Source: Clostridia bacterium
Lineage (GTDB): Bacteria; Bacillota; Clostridia; Oscillospirales; CAG-272
Length of the DNA: 64,000 nucleotides
NCBI GenBank assembly: GCA_017399145.1
Contig: JAFQEG010000004.1
Coordinates: 17,855 to 81,854 of the forward strand
Direction of reading: 5' to 3'
The notes below the pieces were generated by a model. It ran no database searches. It was not told where the DNA came from and was given only the letters and a program-made list of their open reading frames with translations. Each line of letters begins with the position of its first letter. Position 1 is the first letter of the stretch. The position numbers and the translations under genes are program-made. Of this stretch, positions 25,301 through 32,969 are shown one piece after another.

Positions 25301-26239
25301 CTTAGCAGTTGCTTTTTCAAATAGCCTTTTGCCCTTTTTACTGTTTACTAAAACCAAGGAGGTGCCTTGTCCGTCGTCGTAAGAGGGGTTAATCTTGTGT
25401 ACCTGCCAGCAGTCACCAAGGGTAATATCTGCCACACGTCTATCATTTGCATAAGGACAGGTATAACAGCATTCTCTGCTTATAATTCCATTTAAAAAGC
25501 CCTCGTTCCACTTGTTGTCATTCCAAGGACTTTTCTTAATAGTGCCGTCCTTGAAGTACATAGCCATAGAGGTGGACCAGCCAAACTGTTCCTTATCTCT
25601 AAAGGAAATTTTTTCAAAGGGCTTACCCTCGGAATACTCATTGATAAAGGATTGATACGCCTTAACGGAATTTTGTCCGTGACAAATCAAATCGGCAGTA
25701 TATAGATTGTCGTAATCCTTACCTAAATAGCTATAAAGTCCTGCAATTTGGCAAGGAGTACCTGTGTATAAAACAGGCTTCTTGTCCTCTAAGTAGGTCT
25801 TTGCCTCCTTATAGGTTTTCCTTGTATCGCTTTGAAGATATTTTGACCCACGCAAGGGGGCAAGTTCCTGTGGGGTACTTGCACTTACGTGATATACCCA
25901 CATATAATCATCGCTATATCTAGCGCCAAAAACTACTCCACCCTCCTTAAGCACAGTATTTGCAAGTAGGGTAAACATACCACCAGATGAGCTTTGTAAA
26001 CGAGTAGCATTATCTGCCCAAACTGCATAGCAATCGCCCTTATCGTTTTGCGTAACTGGCTTTATCACAGGACAATTATCATAGCAAGCACCACAATTTA
26101 TACAGCTATCCTCATTTAAAACAGGGGAAAAGAAGCCGTCCTTGTCTGGTACAATAGTGATAGCCCCAAGCGGACATTTATTTGCGCAAGAGCCACAGCC
26201 TGTGCATAGTGCTTTGTCAACGTTAGTAATATTCTCCAT
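22340..26239 (-). CDS. triple fusion: FrhB-like ferredoxin protein + polysaccharide pyruvyl transferase + MenD-like ThDP enzyme
   Basis: 1299 residues in one uninterrupted frame. Residues 1-60 hold two 4Fe-4S sets (Cys12, 15, 18, 22 and Cys46, 49, 52, 56). To about 360 it is a coenzyme F420 hydrogenase/dehydrogenase beta-subunit-like domain (SSGGMFT, TGTPCQIAGL, FRDKEQFGWS). Residues 364-690 are a polysaccharide pyruvyl transferase domain (GWWFASNYGSSLTY, MLGSDQMWTP, VTDSHHGACMGIIYERPYVAI). A helical, Pro/Ser-rich linker (700-760) leads to a full-length MenD-type thiamine-diphosphate enzyme (764-1299) with the activating glutamate in TDERSAG (Glu813), TSGTAASNYLPA, and the cofactor motif GDLSFFYDMNG followed by LLVNNNGSG. 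FrhB-pyruvyltransferase fusions occur in gut bacteria, but I know of none joined to a MenD-like enzyme. No other menaquinone gene is near, so a surface-glycan role is more likely. Confidence 0.88.
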   Translation of the reverse strand: MENITNVDKALCTGCGSCANKCPLGAITIVPDKDGFFSPVLNEDSCINCGACYDNCPVIKPVTQNDKGDCYAVWADNATRLQSSSGGMFTLLANTVLKEGGVVFGARYSDDYMWVYHVSASTPQELAPLRGSKYLQSDTRKTYKEAKTYLEDKKPVLYTGTPCQIAGLYSYLGKDYDNLYTADLICHGQNSVKAYQSFINEYSEGKPFEKISFRDKEQFGWSTSMAMYFKDGTIKKSPWNDNKWNEGFLNGIISRECCYTCPYANDRRVADITLGDCWQVHKINPSYDDGQGTSLVLVNSKKGKRLFEKATAKARLCKPVPLEEVRKYNGQLNKPAPRHPSRDFFFSHLHKGYHEALWYGKGMRFDVGIIGWWFASNYGSSLTYFALARILENTGRRPIFIHVPKLDGTPWDKDIQQTVNFIGKRFRIANYRDMAHINEVNGFCDSFMLGSDQMWTPLATNLVGYTFFLDFVALDKKKIAFSTSFGQDKFEADEKICQTAGDYLKRFDAISVREYTGVDICKNKFGVDAEQIIDPVFLLSAKDYDELAESVSIDVPKKYLLSYILDPTPEKERAVEDIAKKEGLEILSVFNMRDYEKNAEKWSIGRKLPRPTTEEFLCYIKNCSYLVTDSHHGACMGIIYERPYVAITNASRGVTRFETVAKAFGLESRVLYDPRDALTNEEIHKPIDYVSVLEKIEAEKKRASKWLENAFNKETVPAHETVNTMEAKVNALQRSLNNCERRIASLNSASKASSPAPALNNSFDFIKIRYLATLLRDYGVKHIVLSPGGRDVPIIRMFENNESEFVLHRVTDERSAGYYGLGIASQLNTPVACICTSGTAASNYLPAVTEAYFTGVPLIMVTADRIGVYHGQGEDQTIPQKDIYKDVVKMAVSLPDFGGGATEHQIKRDISSCILESTHNGNGPVHINIPIQDISVGANSPKDQWKLLPRINPHILRASFNDGDKEMHKWVDALRKSPRILIVYGQNKPLSKEKRADIDRFASKYNCVIVTDSISNYSSDYSLNPFNMLNQISQEEFDKNLKPDILITVGGKRLMNDPLTFKIRASSGIRHWSVVPDGKIKDFYFRLTSVIESTQGQFFRWFADNSGIARNDKKYLNTWKEYASKYSIKPIEAFNSLYIQDKFFPSLPKNSFVHLGVGQSFFFVRRQDIDPSVEVYCNMGTNGIDGCTSTFMGQCEVDDRLSFLIVGDLSFFYDMNGIWNKPLKKNMRILLVNNNGSGLLRNHNLKAVTSVHNTSAEGWVKSTGFEYMSAHSKEEFENKLKSFMSKEGEKPLFFEVFCD

Positions 26240-26246
26240 AAAAGAG

Positions 26247-27215
26247 TTATCCTTTCATCATTTTTACAAGTGATTTGTAATAGGATTTTCCAGCCTTATC
26301 AAGATTTTTAATGCTTGAATTAAGCCCATATTTTTCAATTAGGCCATAAAGCTTAGTAGCAAGGGCGCATACTGCGTCCTTTTCTAATTCGTCATTCTCT
26401 AAATCGATTGTAATAAACTCAATTGCCCAGGATAAAAGGTCAACGGGATATTTTTCAAGGAAGGTCTTCTTCTGCCAGAAATCAAAGATTTTCTCAACCA
26501 CAAGAATATGTTGCTTTAGCTTCTTTAGTGGGTCCTTTCTCAAAACCTGCATAGCAGAGTTGTTTCTTACAAATCTGTAATTGTATAGCTTGTCCTCGAT
26601 AAATGAGAATTTCGAAGCGCAGGGATAGGTGCAAATCAAAAATGCTTGGTCCTCCCCTAGCTTTAAATCCTCGTTAAAGAAAATGCCATTCTTGTCAAGC
26701 AAATCCTTTAGGTATGCTTGGTGCCAAATAAATGGCTTTGCGCTTGGCTCCCCAAACAAAACGTAAGGAGTAAACTCATAAAAGCGTCTTGTAGGCACGG
26801 ATAACGCATAGTAGTGCCACGGTGTTGCCTTAGGTTGCTTAGGCACAATCTCCGTGCCGAAGTTGATAATATGGCAAGGACCCTCCTCGCCCTCAATCCA
26901 AACTCTTTCGCAAGCGTTTTTGGATAGATAGTCGTCAGGGTCAAGAAACATAATCCACTTGCCCGTCGCTACCTTAAGTCCCGCGTTTCTTGCAGAGGAA
27001 ACGCCACCGTTTTTCTTGTCGATTATAATAAATCTTTCGTCCTTTGCCTCGTACTCTCTTAGAATTTCAAGAGAATTGTCGCTTGACCCGTCGTTTACGC
27101 AGATAAACTCAACGTCGTAAAGTGTTTGGTCAAGACAGCTTTGCAATGCAAAGGGAAGATATTCTGCCACGTTGTAAACGGGAATAATTACTGAAACCTT
27201 AGCTGGACTCTTCAT
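26247..27215 (-). CDS. family 2 glycosyltransferase
   Basis: 322 residues. The GT-A fold opens with VSVIIPVYNVAEYL and continues with ICVNDGSSDNS (nucleotide-sugar site), GVSSARNAGL and the metal-binding MFLDPDDYL. The C-terminal half is the variable acceptor region. It adds a sugar to a lipid-linked glycan on the cytoplasmic side of the membrane; donor and acceptor cannot be told. Its start overlaps the stop of the preceding glycosyltransferase gene by 4 bp, and the triple-fusion gene follows after 7 bp. Confidence 0.9.
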   Translation of the reverse strand: MKSPAKVSVIIPVYNVAEYLPFALQSCLDQTLYDVEFICVNDGSSDNSLEILREYEAKDERFIIIDKKNGGVSSARNAGLKVATGKWIMFLDPDDYLSKNACERVWIEGEEGPCHIINFGTEIVPKQPKATPWHYYALSVPTRRFYEFTPYVLFGEPSAKPFIWHQAYLKDLLDKNGIFFNEDLKLGEDQAFLICTYPCASKFSFIEDKLYNYRFVRNNSAMQVLRKDPLKKLKQHILVVEKIFDFWQKKTFLEKYPVDLLSWAIEFITIDLENDELEKDAVCALATKLYGLIEKYGLNSSIKNLDKAGKSYYKSLVKMMKG

Positions 27216-28354
27216 CTTCTACGAAGCCTCCTTTTTAGCTTTTGGAAAAACCTTTTAATTGTGTAAATTAAGCCGTTTTCCCTAATACACTTAAAGCCTC
27301 TTTTCAAAAGGCTACCCTTCTTTTCGCCCTCGTGAACGTAGACCTCGCCACGCTTTTCTGCTTGACGCATCTTGTGGTATTCCTGATAATCCTCAATAAT
27401 GAAGTTTAGATTATTCCACTTGTACCAAGGATATGCGTCCTTTATGCATATACCGTTTAGCATATCTCTTTTAAATTCCTCAGAGGCAACTGCTAAAAAT
27501 TCATAAGCCTTTTCCTCGGAAAGTCGCTCATAATTCCAAATATAGGTGTTGTATTTGAGCGCATTTTTAACAGGGTCAAGCTTAGCCTTGATTGAGGGGT
27601 GCTTTTCCAAAAACGACTCAATCTCACGATACTCGTCGCAAACGCAGAATACCTTGCTTGCTGAATTTATAGAGGAGGACTCGTTATCCTGTCTGTAATG
27701 CAGGAAGCATTCCTCAAGCAATTTAACTCTTTTCGCCAGTGCCCAAACCTTAAAGTTAAAGCTTGTGTCCTGGAAGGAAGCACCTGGAGTTTCGTTAAAG
27801 CGAATGTTATTCTCTCTTACAAAATCCTTTTTGTAGATAGCTGACCAAATAGTTGGCTTTATATTAAAGAATTCAATTTGCTCACGTAAGCTCTTAAAAT
27901 CGTCAGTTGGGCAAAAAACTCTTTTGCACATAGCTTTTGATGCAATAGGGCTAGGAATATTCCTTTCCTCTGGCACTGAATAGTAGAAGAAAAAGCCACT
28001 CTTACAAGCATCAAGGTCGTTTTCCTTAGCACAATTGTAAAGCTTTTCAAACATATCAGCCTCGGCATAGTCGTCGGACTCAACAATACCAATGTACTCG
28101 CCCGTTGCCATATCAAAGCCTCTATTCATTGAGTTACCGTATCCACTATTTTCCTTGTGAATAGCCTTAACTCTTGGGTCACGTCTTACATATTCCTCAA
28201 TAATTTCAGGTGAGGAATCCTTTGACCCGTCATTTACGCAGATAATTTCAATATCCTTGAGTGTTTGATTAACAACACTGTCAAGGCATTGACGTAAATA
28301 CTTTTCCACGTTGTAAATAGGAATTACAATACTTACCTTTGGTGTACTTGTCAT
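27212..28354 (-). CDS. family 2 glycosyltransferase, first gene of the polysaccharide operon
   Basis: 380 residues from the ATG at 28354 (MTSTPKVS), chosen because AAGGAG lies 10 nt upstream; the longer frame to 28417 has no ribosome site. GT-A motifs are SIVIPIYNVEKYL, ICVNDGSKDSS, GYGNSMNRGF and GIVESDDYAE, with the acidic pair ESDD in place of the usual DxDD. A basic C-terminal tail (KLKRRLRRR) suggests peripheral membrane attachment. It opens the operon and is about 65 bp from a full consensus promoter. Confidence 0.9.
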   Translation of the reverse strand: MTSTPKVSIVIPIYNVEKYLRQCLDSVVNQTLKDIEIICVNDGSKDSSPEIIEEYVRRDPRVKAIHKENSGYGNSMNRGFDMATGEYIGIVESDDYAEADMFEKLYNCAKENDLDACKSGFFFYYSVPEERNIPSPIASKAMCKRVFCPTDDFKSLREQIEFFNIKPTIWSAIYKKDFVRENNIRFNETPGASFQDTSFNFKVWALAKRVKLLEECFLHYRQDNESSSINSASKVFCVCDEYREIESFLEKHPSIKAKLDPVKNALKYNTYIWNYERLSEEKAYEFLAVASEEFKRDMLNGICIKDAYPWYKWNNLNFIIEDYQEYHKMRQAEKRGEVYVHEGEKKGSLLKRGFKCIRENGLIYTIKRFFQKLKRRLRRR

Positions 28355-28425
28355 TTTCCACTTCTCCTTAAATAGTTTATCAAAATTTTTTATTTTCTCT
28401 GTCAAGATGCATAGCATCTCATAAT

Positions 28426-28454
28426 ATTATAGCATAGTTATTTTATAATGTCAA
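28426..28454 (-). promoter_or_regulatory. consensus promoter of the polysaccharide operon
   Basis: Minus strand TTGACA (28454-28449), 17 bp, TATAAT (28431-28426): a perfect match at both hexamers. A hairpin AAAACGGA / TCCGTTTT (28461-28481) lies just upstream of the -35. Confidence 0.8.
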
Positions 28455-28553
28455 CAGAGGAAAACGGAGCGTGTCCGTTTTCAGCTATGAGCTTGCTATG
28501 AGCATGCAACTACCTTACTATCATCATTATCAATGAAGCCTTTGCTTCACTGC

Positions 28554-28582
28554 ATAAAAAAAGCCTCGATTGCTCGAGGCTT
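28554..28582 (-). terminator. terminator of the four-paralogue operon
   Basis: Minus-strand stem AAGCCTCGA / TCGAGGCTT with a 4-nt loop followed by seven T, 6 bp beyond the last stop codon. Confidence 0.88.
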
Positions 28583-28587
28583 TGTTT

Positions 28588-29268
28588 TTATTTTGCCTTT
28601 AATTTCATTTCAATGGTTTGTGGCTTTTTTTCGTAAAGCCTATCTGCCTTTTTCTCTGCCTCGGGGTCTAGGGGATTACCCATAATTAACGCAATTTGCT
28701 CATCCTCGGTAAACCTTTTGTATCTTGCAAGGCTTGTTATCTCAAAAAGCTGAGATTTATCACCACATTTTACCAAAATAGTGTCCCCTGTGTCCATAAA
28801 ACGATATTTTGTATCCTTGTAAACGAACTCAAGCTCACCATTTTTCGTTGCATTTTCGTACTCTTTTTCTGTTGCCTCGTACTCAAATTCCTCGCTTAAA
28901 TCGGTTTCAATTAAGGACTTGTCAACCTTGCCCTTAAATACTCTTTCCTCACTAGGAAAAACGTAAGGGGACTTTTCGTCGTCAAGACCCATATACCAGT
29001 CAAAGGCATACTCGGCATAGCTCATTCTTGAGTTTTTTCCGTGGGCACTTGCCATAACACCACCAAAGGACCTTTGAGTAAAGGTAAGCATCTTACCATT
29101 ATTCAAAACAGGTGCGCCACAGGGACATTCCTGATGGTGCATACCAGAAAACAGATAGCCATTTGCCTTGATATCATCAATTACCGCCTCCTCGGCGCTA
29201 TTGCAATAATCCATTTCCTTGATTTTGCTATTGTCGTAATATGTCCAACCAATTACCTTGTACTTCAT
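28588..29268 (-). CDS. tandem paralogue family protein, copy 4
   Basis: 226 residues, cytosolic by composition, family not recognised. It shares with its three upstream neighbours an N-terminal domain (MKYKVIGWTYYDN, DDIKANGYLFSG, HHQECPCGAPVLNNGK, TFTQRSFGGVMASAHG) and a C-terminal domain (NATKNGELEFVYKD, YRFMDTGDTILVKCGD). It carries a longer Lys-rich tail than the others. The ATG is supported by AAGGGGGA. As the last gene of the array it ends at a strong terminator. The C-terminal TGDTILVKCG strand pattern recalls PUA/ASCH-type beta barrels, but that is only a resemblance. Confidence 0.72.
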   Translation of the reverse strand: MKYKVIGWTYYDNSKIKEMDYCNSAEEAVIDDIKANGYLFSGMHHQECPCGAPVLNNGKMLTFTQRSFGGVMASAHGKNSRMSYAEYAFDWYMGLDDEKSPYVFPSEERVFKGKVDKSLIETDLSEEFEYEATEKEYENATKNGELEFVYKDTKYRFMDTGDTILVKCGDKSQLFEITSLARYKRFTEDEQIALIMGNPLDPEAEKKADRLYEKKPQTIEMKLKAK

Positions 29269-29269
29269 A

Positions 29270-29887
29270 TTATTCCCCCTTAGGTGTTAATTCAACCTTA
29301 ACTGTTGCTACAAATATTTCCTTTTCCCTTTCCCTTGTAGGATTTTCGTGACTCTCACGTCTTTCATAGCGAGAAATACGATAATTTGCGACACTGGGTC
29401 CACATTTTACCACTAAATAGTCACCGCCTGACATTAAGCGATATTTAAAATCGTGATTAAAGCTCAAGACTCCCTCGTCTCTTGCCTTGTCAAAATCCTC
29501 TTGTGATACCTCAATTTCAAATTCCTCGTATAGGTCCTCGGGATTGTCAGGCACATAGCCGTCTGGAATTTCTCTTTCCTTGCCTGGCATCTTTAATTCG
29601 TCACTTGAATAGCCCCAGTTAAAGGCATAGTCAACGTAGCCACCTGAGGTATAAACGTCGTGACCTCTTGCCATTACCTTACCGAAGCCTCGCTCGGAAA
29701 AGGTCCTTTTCTTTCCGTCGTTTAATACAGGCACACAGTATTTATAGCCTTGATGGTGCATACCTGTAAACATATATCCATTTTCTCTTATATCGTTAGC
29801 GATTGCCTCAAATTCCGCATAGGTTACCCCGTCATTTTCAAAACGACTATCGCTATAATTCGTCCAACCAATTACTCTTATCTTCAT
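29270..29887 (-). CDS. tandem paralogue family protein, copy 3
   Basis: 205 residues, the most diverged of the four. The equivalents are MKIRVIGWTNYSD, NDIRENGYMFTGMHHQG, PVLNDGKKRTFSERGFGKVMARGHD and YRLMSGGDYLVVKCG. The Cys before PVLN is kept (YCVPVLN), although the CGAPVLN form is lost. Its ATG overlaps the upstream copy's stop by 4 bp, with AAGGAG as ribosome site inside the upstream coding end. Function unknown. Confidence 0.72.
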   Translation of the reverse strand: MKIRVIGWTNYSDSRFENDGVTYAEFEAIANDIRENGYMFTGMHHQGYKYCVPVLNDGKKRTFSERGFGKVMARGHDVYTSGGYVDYAFNWGYSSDELKMPGKEREIPDGYVPDNPEDLYEEFEIEVSQEDFDKARDEGVLSFNHDFKYRLMSGGDYLVVKCGPSVANYRISRYERRESHENPTREREKEIFVATVKVELTPKGE

Positions 29888-30498
29888 AAAATCTCCTTTA
29901 ACGTAACCGACACAGTTATTTCAGGTACGCCCTTGGGGTCCTGAACGTTGTAATAATGCTCGTCTCTTTTGTATTCCTCAACAAGGAATCGTTTTTCCTC
30001 GTCCTCGCACTTAAGAATTAAGGTGTCCCCTACGTCTAAATATCTTAGGCTATTTCTGTGTGGAAAAACAAGCTTACCCTCGTTAGTTGCCATTTTCATT
30101 TGGTCCTTAGTTGCATTAAAAACAAGCACCTCTGCCAAATTTTCCTCAACTAAGCCCTCAATATCACTCTTAAAATAAAGGTCTCTGTCGTCGTCCTCTG
30201 CCATTTTTCGCTCCTCAAGGGACCAATAGGCAAAATCGTAGCTACAATATCCGTAATAGCTATAATCTCCGTGAGCCCTTGCCATAAGCCTGCCAAATGC
30301 CCTTTGAGTAAAGCATCGCTTTTTGCCATCATTTAAAACAGGTGCGCCACAGTCAGGCCCTTGATGATTTTTTCCCGAGAACTCGTAGCCATGCTCTTTT
30401 ATGTCGTCAATTATAGCCTCCATTCCTGCCTCGCTACAATAAACAGACTCAAACTCCTCGTTATCGTAAAACGTCCAACCAATTACCTTTAGCTTCAT
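29884..30498 (-). CDS. tandem paralogue family protein, copy 2
   Basis: 204 residues. Opens MKLKVIGWTFYDNEEF, then DDIKEHGYEFSGKNHQG, CGAPVLNDGKKRCFTQRAFG and RLMARAHGDYSYYGY; the C-terminal part has LRYLDVGDTLILKCEDEEKRFLVEEY. Closest to copy 1 (both have YYGY/YYGH CxYDF after the MA-A-G motif). It follows copy 1 with no gap. Function unknown; no signal peptide or membrane segment. Confidence 0.72.
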   Translation of the reverse strand: MKLKVIGWTFYDNEEFESVYCSEAGMEAIIDDIKEHGYEFSGKNHQGPDCGAPVLNDGKKRCFTQRAFGRLMARAHGDYSYYGYCSYDFAYWSLEERKMAEDDDRDLYFKSDIEGLVEENLAEVLVFNATKDQMKMATNEGKLVFPHRNSLRYLDVGDTLILKCEDEEKRFLVEEYKRDEHYYNVQDPKGVPEITVSVTLKEIL

Positions 30499-31113
30499 TT
30501 AATTACCCTTCCTTTTAAGTGTAACCGTCACAGTTGTCTCTGGCTTGCTGTAAGGGTCGCAAAAATCCTCATAGTAATCGTCCTTATCGTAAGCCTCAAT
30601 AAGAAAGACCTCTTTTTCGTCCTCACATACAAGGGTTAATGAATCCCCCTTATCCATAAATCTTAGCTCGTCCCTTTGTGGAAAGGAAATTGTACCCTCG
30701 TCCCTTGCCTTGTCTAGCTGGTCCTTATCAACTACAAGAGTAAATTCCTCTTGTAAATCAAGCTCAATTAAGGACTCTGTGTCCCTTTTGGTATCAAGCC
30801 ATCTTTCCTTTTCTGGGAGCTTAAGCTCATTTTCCTCGAATATGGTAAAATCATAGCCACAATGTCCATAATAGCCATACTCCCCCTTAGCATTTGCCAT
30901 AAGACGACCAAAGGACCTAGGCGAAAAAAGTCTTTTCTTGCCATCATTCAAAACAGGCGCACAATGGCTAAAGTATTCGTGATTCTCACCGGAAAACAAA
31001 TAATCGTTTACACGCAAATCCTCAATTATAGTCTCAATCGCCGAATAATTGCAGTATTCTGGCTTTATTTCCTCATTATCGTAAGACGTATAACCTATAA
31101 CCTTGTACTTCAC
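30499..31113 (-). CDS. tandem paralogue family protein, copy 1
   Basis: 204 residues when started at the GTG at 31113 (VKYKVIGYTSYDNEEI), preceded by GGGGG; the upstream in-frame ATG at 31161 runs through an intergenic hairpin and has no family homology. Shared motifs: EDLRVNDYLFSGENHEY, CAPVLNDGKKRLFSPRSFGRLMANAKG and LRFMDKGDSLTLVCEDEKEVFLIEAY. First of four head-to-tail copies and the only one without an ATG start. Two acidic regions around residues 95-130 and 170-190 are conserved in all copies. Function unknown. Confidence 0.7.
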   Translation of the reverse strand: MKYKVIGYTSYDNEEIKPEYCNYSAIETIIEDLRVNDYLFSGENHEYFSHCAPVLNDGKKRLFSPRSFGRLMANAKGEYGYYGHCGYDFTIFEENELKLPEKERWLDTKRDTESLIELDLQEEFTLVVDKDQLDKARDEGTISFPQRDELRFMDKGDSLTLVCEDEKEVFLIEAYDKDDYYEDFCDPYSKPETTVTVTLKRKGN

Positions 31114-31141
31114 ATTATCCCCCAAAATCTTATCTAAGCAC

Positions 31142-31171
31142 AAGACCTTGCAAAAATGCAAGGTCTTTTTT
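31142..31171. other. stable hairpin between the kinase-like gene and the paralogue array
   Basis: 11-bp stem AAGACCTTGCA / TGCAAGGTCTT with a 4-nt loop. The T run is on the plus strand, where no gene ends, so it is not an obvious terminator for the minus-strand kinase gene. It would sit in the 5' leader of the four-paralogue mRNA. Confidence 0.6.
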
Positions 31172-31198
31172 GTTATTTGATTTTAATAGTCCTAAAAA

Positions 31199-31798
31199 TT
31201 AGTCCTCTTGCTTATAAAGCTGTGCAATAAACTCGGCAGTTCTTTCAACGCCAAGCTCGGTGGAGTTAAGCATAACCGTGTAGTTTTCTCTTGCGCCCCA
31301 TTCCTTACCTGTGTAATACTTGTAGTTTATGCTACGCTTCTTGTCTGTTTCATAAATAAGCTTCTCTGCTTCCTTTTGGGAAACGCCCTTAAAGCTCATA
31401 GTTCTCTTTACCTTTTCCTTGTGGGAAGCGTAAATGAACACGTTTAGTGGGTCCATTTCTCTTAGAATATAGTCAGCGCTTCTACCAACTATTACACAAG
31501 GACCCTTTTCAGCAAGCTCCTTGATAACCTTAGTTTGAATAGCAAAAATCTTGTCCTCAATAGACTCACCATTTGCGCTTCTACCAACAAAGGAGTAAGC
31601 AAAAATGGACTTAGATGGTGCATATTCTGAAACTCTTTTAATAAATTCGTCAACAAAGCCGGATTCCTTTGCAATTCTTTCAATAATATCCTTGTCATAG
31701 AATGGAATGCCAAGCTTCTTTGCAACTAGCATACCTATGTACTTACCGCCACTACCAAATTCACGGCTTATTGTAATTATTCTCTTGTTATCAGCCAT
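31199..31798 (-). CDS. cytidylate kinase-like family protein
   Basis: 199 residues. N-terminal ITISREFGSGGKYIG is the P-loop variant of the cytidylate-kinase-like family (PF13189-type), followed by FYDKDIIERIA, CVIVGRSADYIL and a Lys/Arg-rich lid. The family is common in Firmicutes and distinct from the housekeeping Cmk; its true phosphate acceptor is not established. The gene has its own consensus promoter and may read on into the paralogue array, 85 bp downstream. Confidence 0.85.
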   Translation of the reverse strand: MADNKRIITISREFGSGGKYIGMLVAKKLGIPFYDKDIIERIAKESGFVDEFIKRVSEYAPSKSIFAYSFVGRSANGESIEDKIFAIQTKVIKELAEKGPCVIVGRSADYILREMDPLNVFIYASHKEKVKRTMSFKGVSQKEAEKLIYETDKKRSINYKYYTGKEWGARENYTVMLNSTELGVERTAEFIAQLYKQED

Positions 31799-31858
31799 AA
31801 TAATTCTCCTTGTATAATTAGGTACTAAAGTGTCCGTTTTCGAACTCCTTGCAATATT

Positions 31859-31887
31859 ATTTTATCATAACTTAGTTGATATGTCAA
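31859..31887 (-). promoter_or_regulatory. promoter of the cytidylate-kinase-like gene
   Basis: Minus strand TTGACA (31887-31882), 17 bp, TAAAAT (31864-31859). Confidence 0.7.
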
Positions 31888-31910
31888 TAATTTTTAATTT
31901 ACTTAATATA

Positions 31911-31939
31911 TTGAACTATTAAAAAATATGTGATAAAAT
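31911..31939 (+). promoter_or_regulatory. promoter of the Mrr-like / MORN gene group
   Basis: TTGAAC (31911-31916), 17 bp, TAAAAT (31934-31939), 22 bp before the ATG at 31962. Confidence 0.65.
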
Positions 31940-31961
31940 AAGGGTGTAAGGAAGTGATATT

Positions 31962-32960
31962 ATGAAAATAACAGCCAAGCAAAAAAAGAGGGTTTCCTCA
32001 AAAATCGTTGAATACCTGGTAAACCGTGAGTCTGCCACTCGCACCGAGGTTATCGAGGGTGCTATTCTTCTTATGGGCTTAAAGCCTACCGAGATGTGTA
32101 ATCTTAGCCCAAAAAGCAAGTATTGTCTTTTAAAAAGCTATGCAGGTACAGCATTAAACGACCTAGCAATTAAAAAGGTAATTTTGCAAAACGGGGACAA
32201 ATATTCCCTTGTAAGAGAGGAATTTATAGTAGTAAGCCAAGACCTAATCCAAGCAGAGATTGAGTCCTTGCTTGAAAGGGGGTCCTACACTAAGGAGGAA
32301 ATCTATACCCACCTTGAAAAATTCTTCGGCACAGATGCAACTGCCTCAAGCCGTGACGACTATTCACTTCGCTCAATTGCAGGCAACGTGCTTTTCGAGC
32401 TTACCGACTCATCACAGGTGGAAATTATCAAGGGTAAATATACAAAAAAATCAACAATCGAGGAAAAAACAGACACTCCCTTGCCCGAAAATGAGTTTAA
32501 GCCTAAGTTTTTCAAAACTCTTTGGCTCAAGGGTGGTAGCTTTTTCGAATCCTTCGTTGCTAATCTTTTGGAAAAATATTATTCCCTAGCTGGCAAAATG
32601 GTAGTATATTGCGAGGTGTCAGGTGGTAGCGAGGACGGTGGCATTGACGTTGTCCTTGAAATCGTTGACTACCTTGGCTTCACCGAACAAATTAAGGTCC
32701 AAACCAAAAATCGCGATACCGCACAGGTAAATGAAAAGGAGGTCCGTGAGTTTTATGGTGCTATGATAGCACAGCGTGGGTCCCGTGGTATTTACGTTAC
32801 TACTACTCGCTTCCACCCAAGCGCCGAGAATTTTATTGAATCCGTTGACGACCTAGTTGGAATTGACGGCGACAAGCTTTTTGACCTAGTTAAAAGGACT
32901 CAATACGGCATAATTAAAACGTCACAGGGCTACACCCTAGACAGAGAAATTTTTGAATAA
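31962..32960 (+). CDS. Mrr-like restriction endonuclease domain protein
   Basis: 332 residues. Residues 1-160 look like tandem winged-helix domains (TRTEVIEGAILLMG; YTKEEIYTHLEKFFG). Residues 190-315 form an Mrr_cat-type nuclease domain: GGSFFESFVANLLEKYY helix, then SEDGGIDVV with Asp229 and IKVQTK with Gln247-x-Lys249, matching the D-...-QxK core of PD-(D/E)xK enzymes. Typical Mrr proteins cleave methylated foreign DNA. No methylase is adjacent, consistent with a modification-dependent enzyme. The next genes (hydrolase, MORN proteins) follow within 10-30 bp, an unusual partnership for a defence nuclease. Confidence 0.8.
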   Translation: MKITAKQKKRVSSKIVEYLVNRESATRTEVIEGAILLMGLKPTEMCNLSPKSKYCLLKSYAGTALNDLAIKKVILQNGDKYSLVREEFIVVSQDLIQAEIESLLERGSYTKEEIYTHLEKFFGTDATASSRDDYSLRSIAGNVLFELTDSSQVEIIKGKYTKKSTIEEKTDTPLPENEFKPKFFKTLWLKGGSFFESFVANLLEKYYSLAGKMVVYCEVSGGSEDGGIDVVLEIVDYLGFTEQIKVQTKNRDTAQVNEKEVREFYGAMIAQRGSRGIYVTTTRFHPSAENFIESVDDLVGIDGDKLFDLVKRTQYGIIKTSQGYTLDREIFE

Positions 32961-32969
32961 GAGGAAAAT

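Noticed and set aside
22340-26239. MenD domain as evidence for menaquinone synthesis
   Set aside because: No other men gene nearby, and it is fused to pyruvyltransferase and FrhB domains in a glycan operon.
31142-31171. Terminator of the cytidylate-kinase-like gene
   Set aside because: The T tract is on the other strand; leftward transcripts have no U run after the stem.
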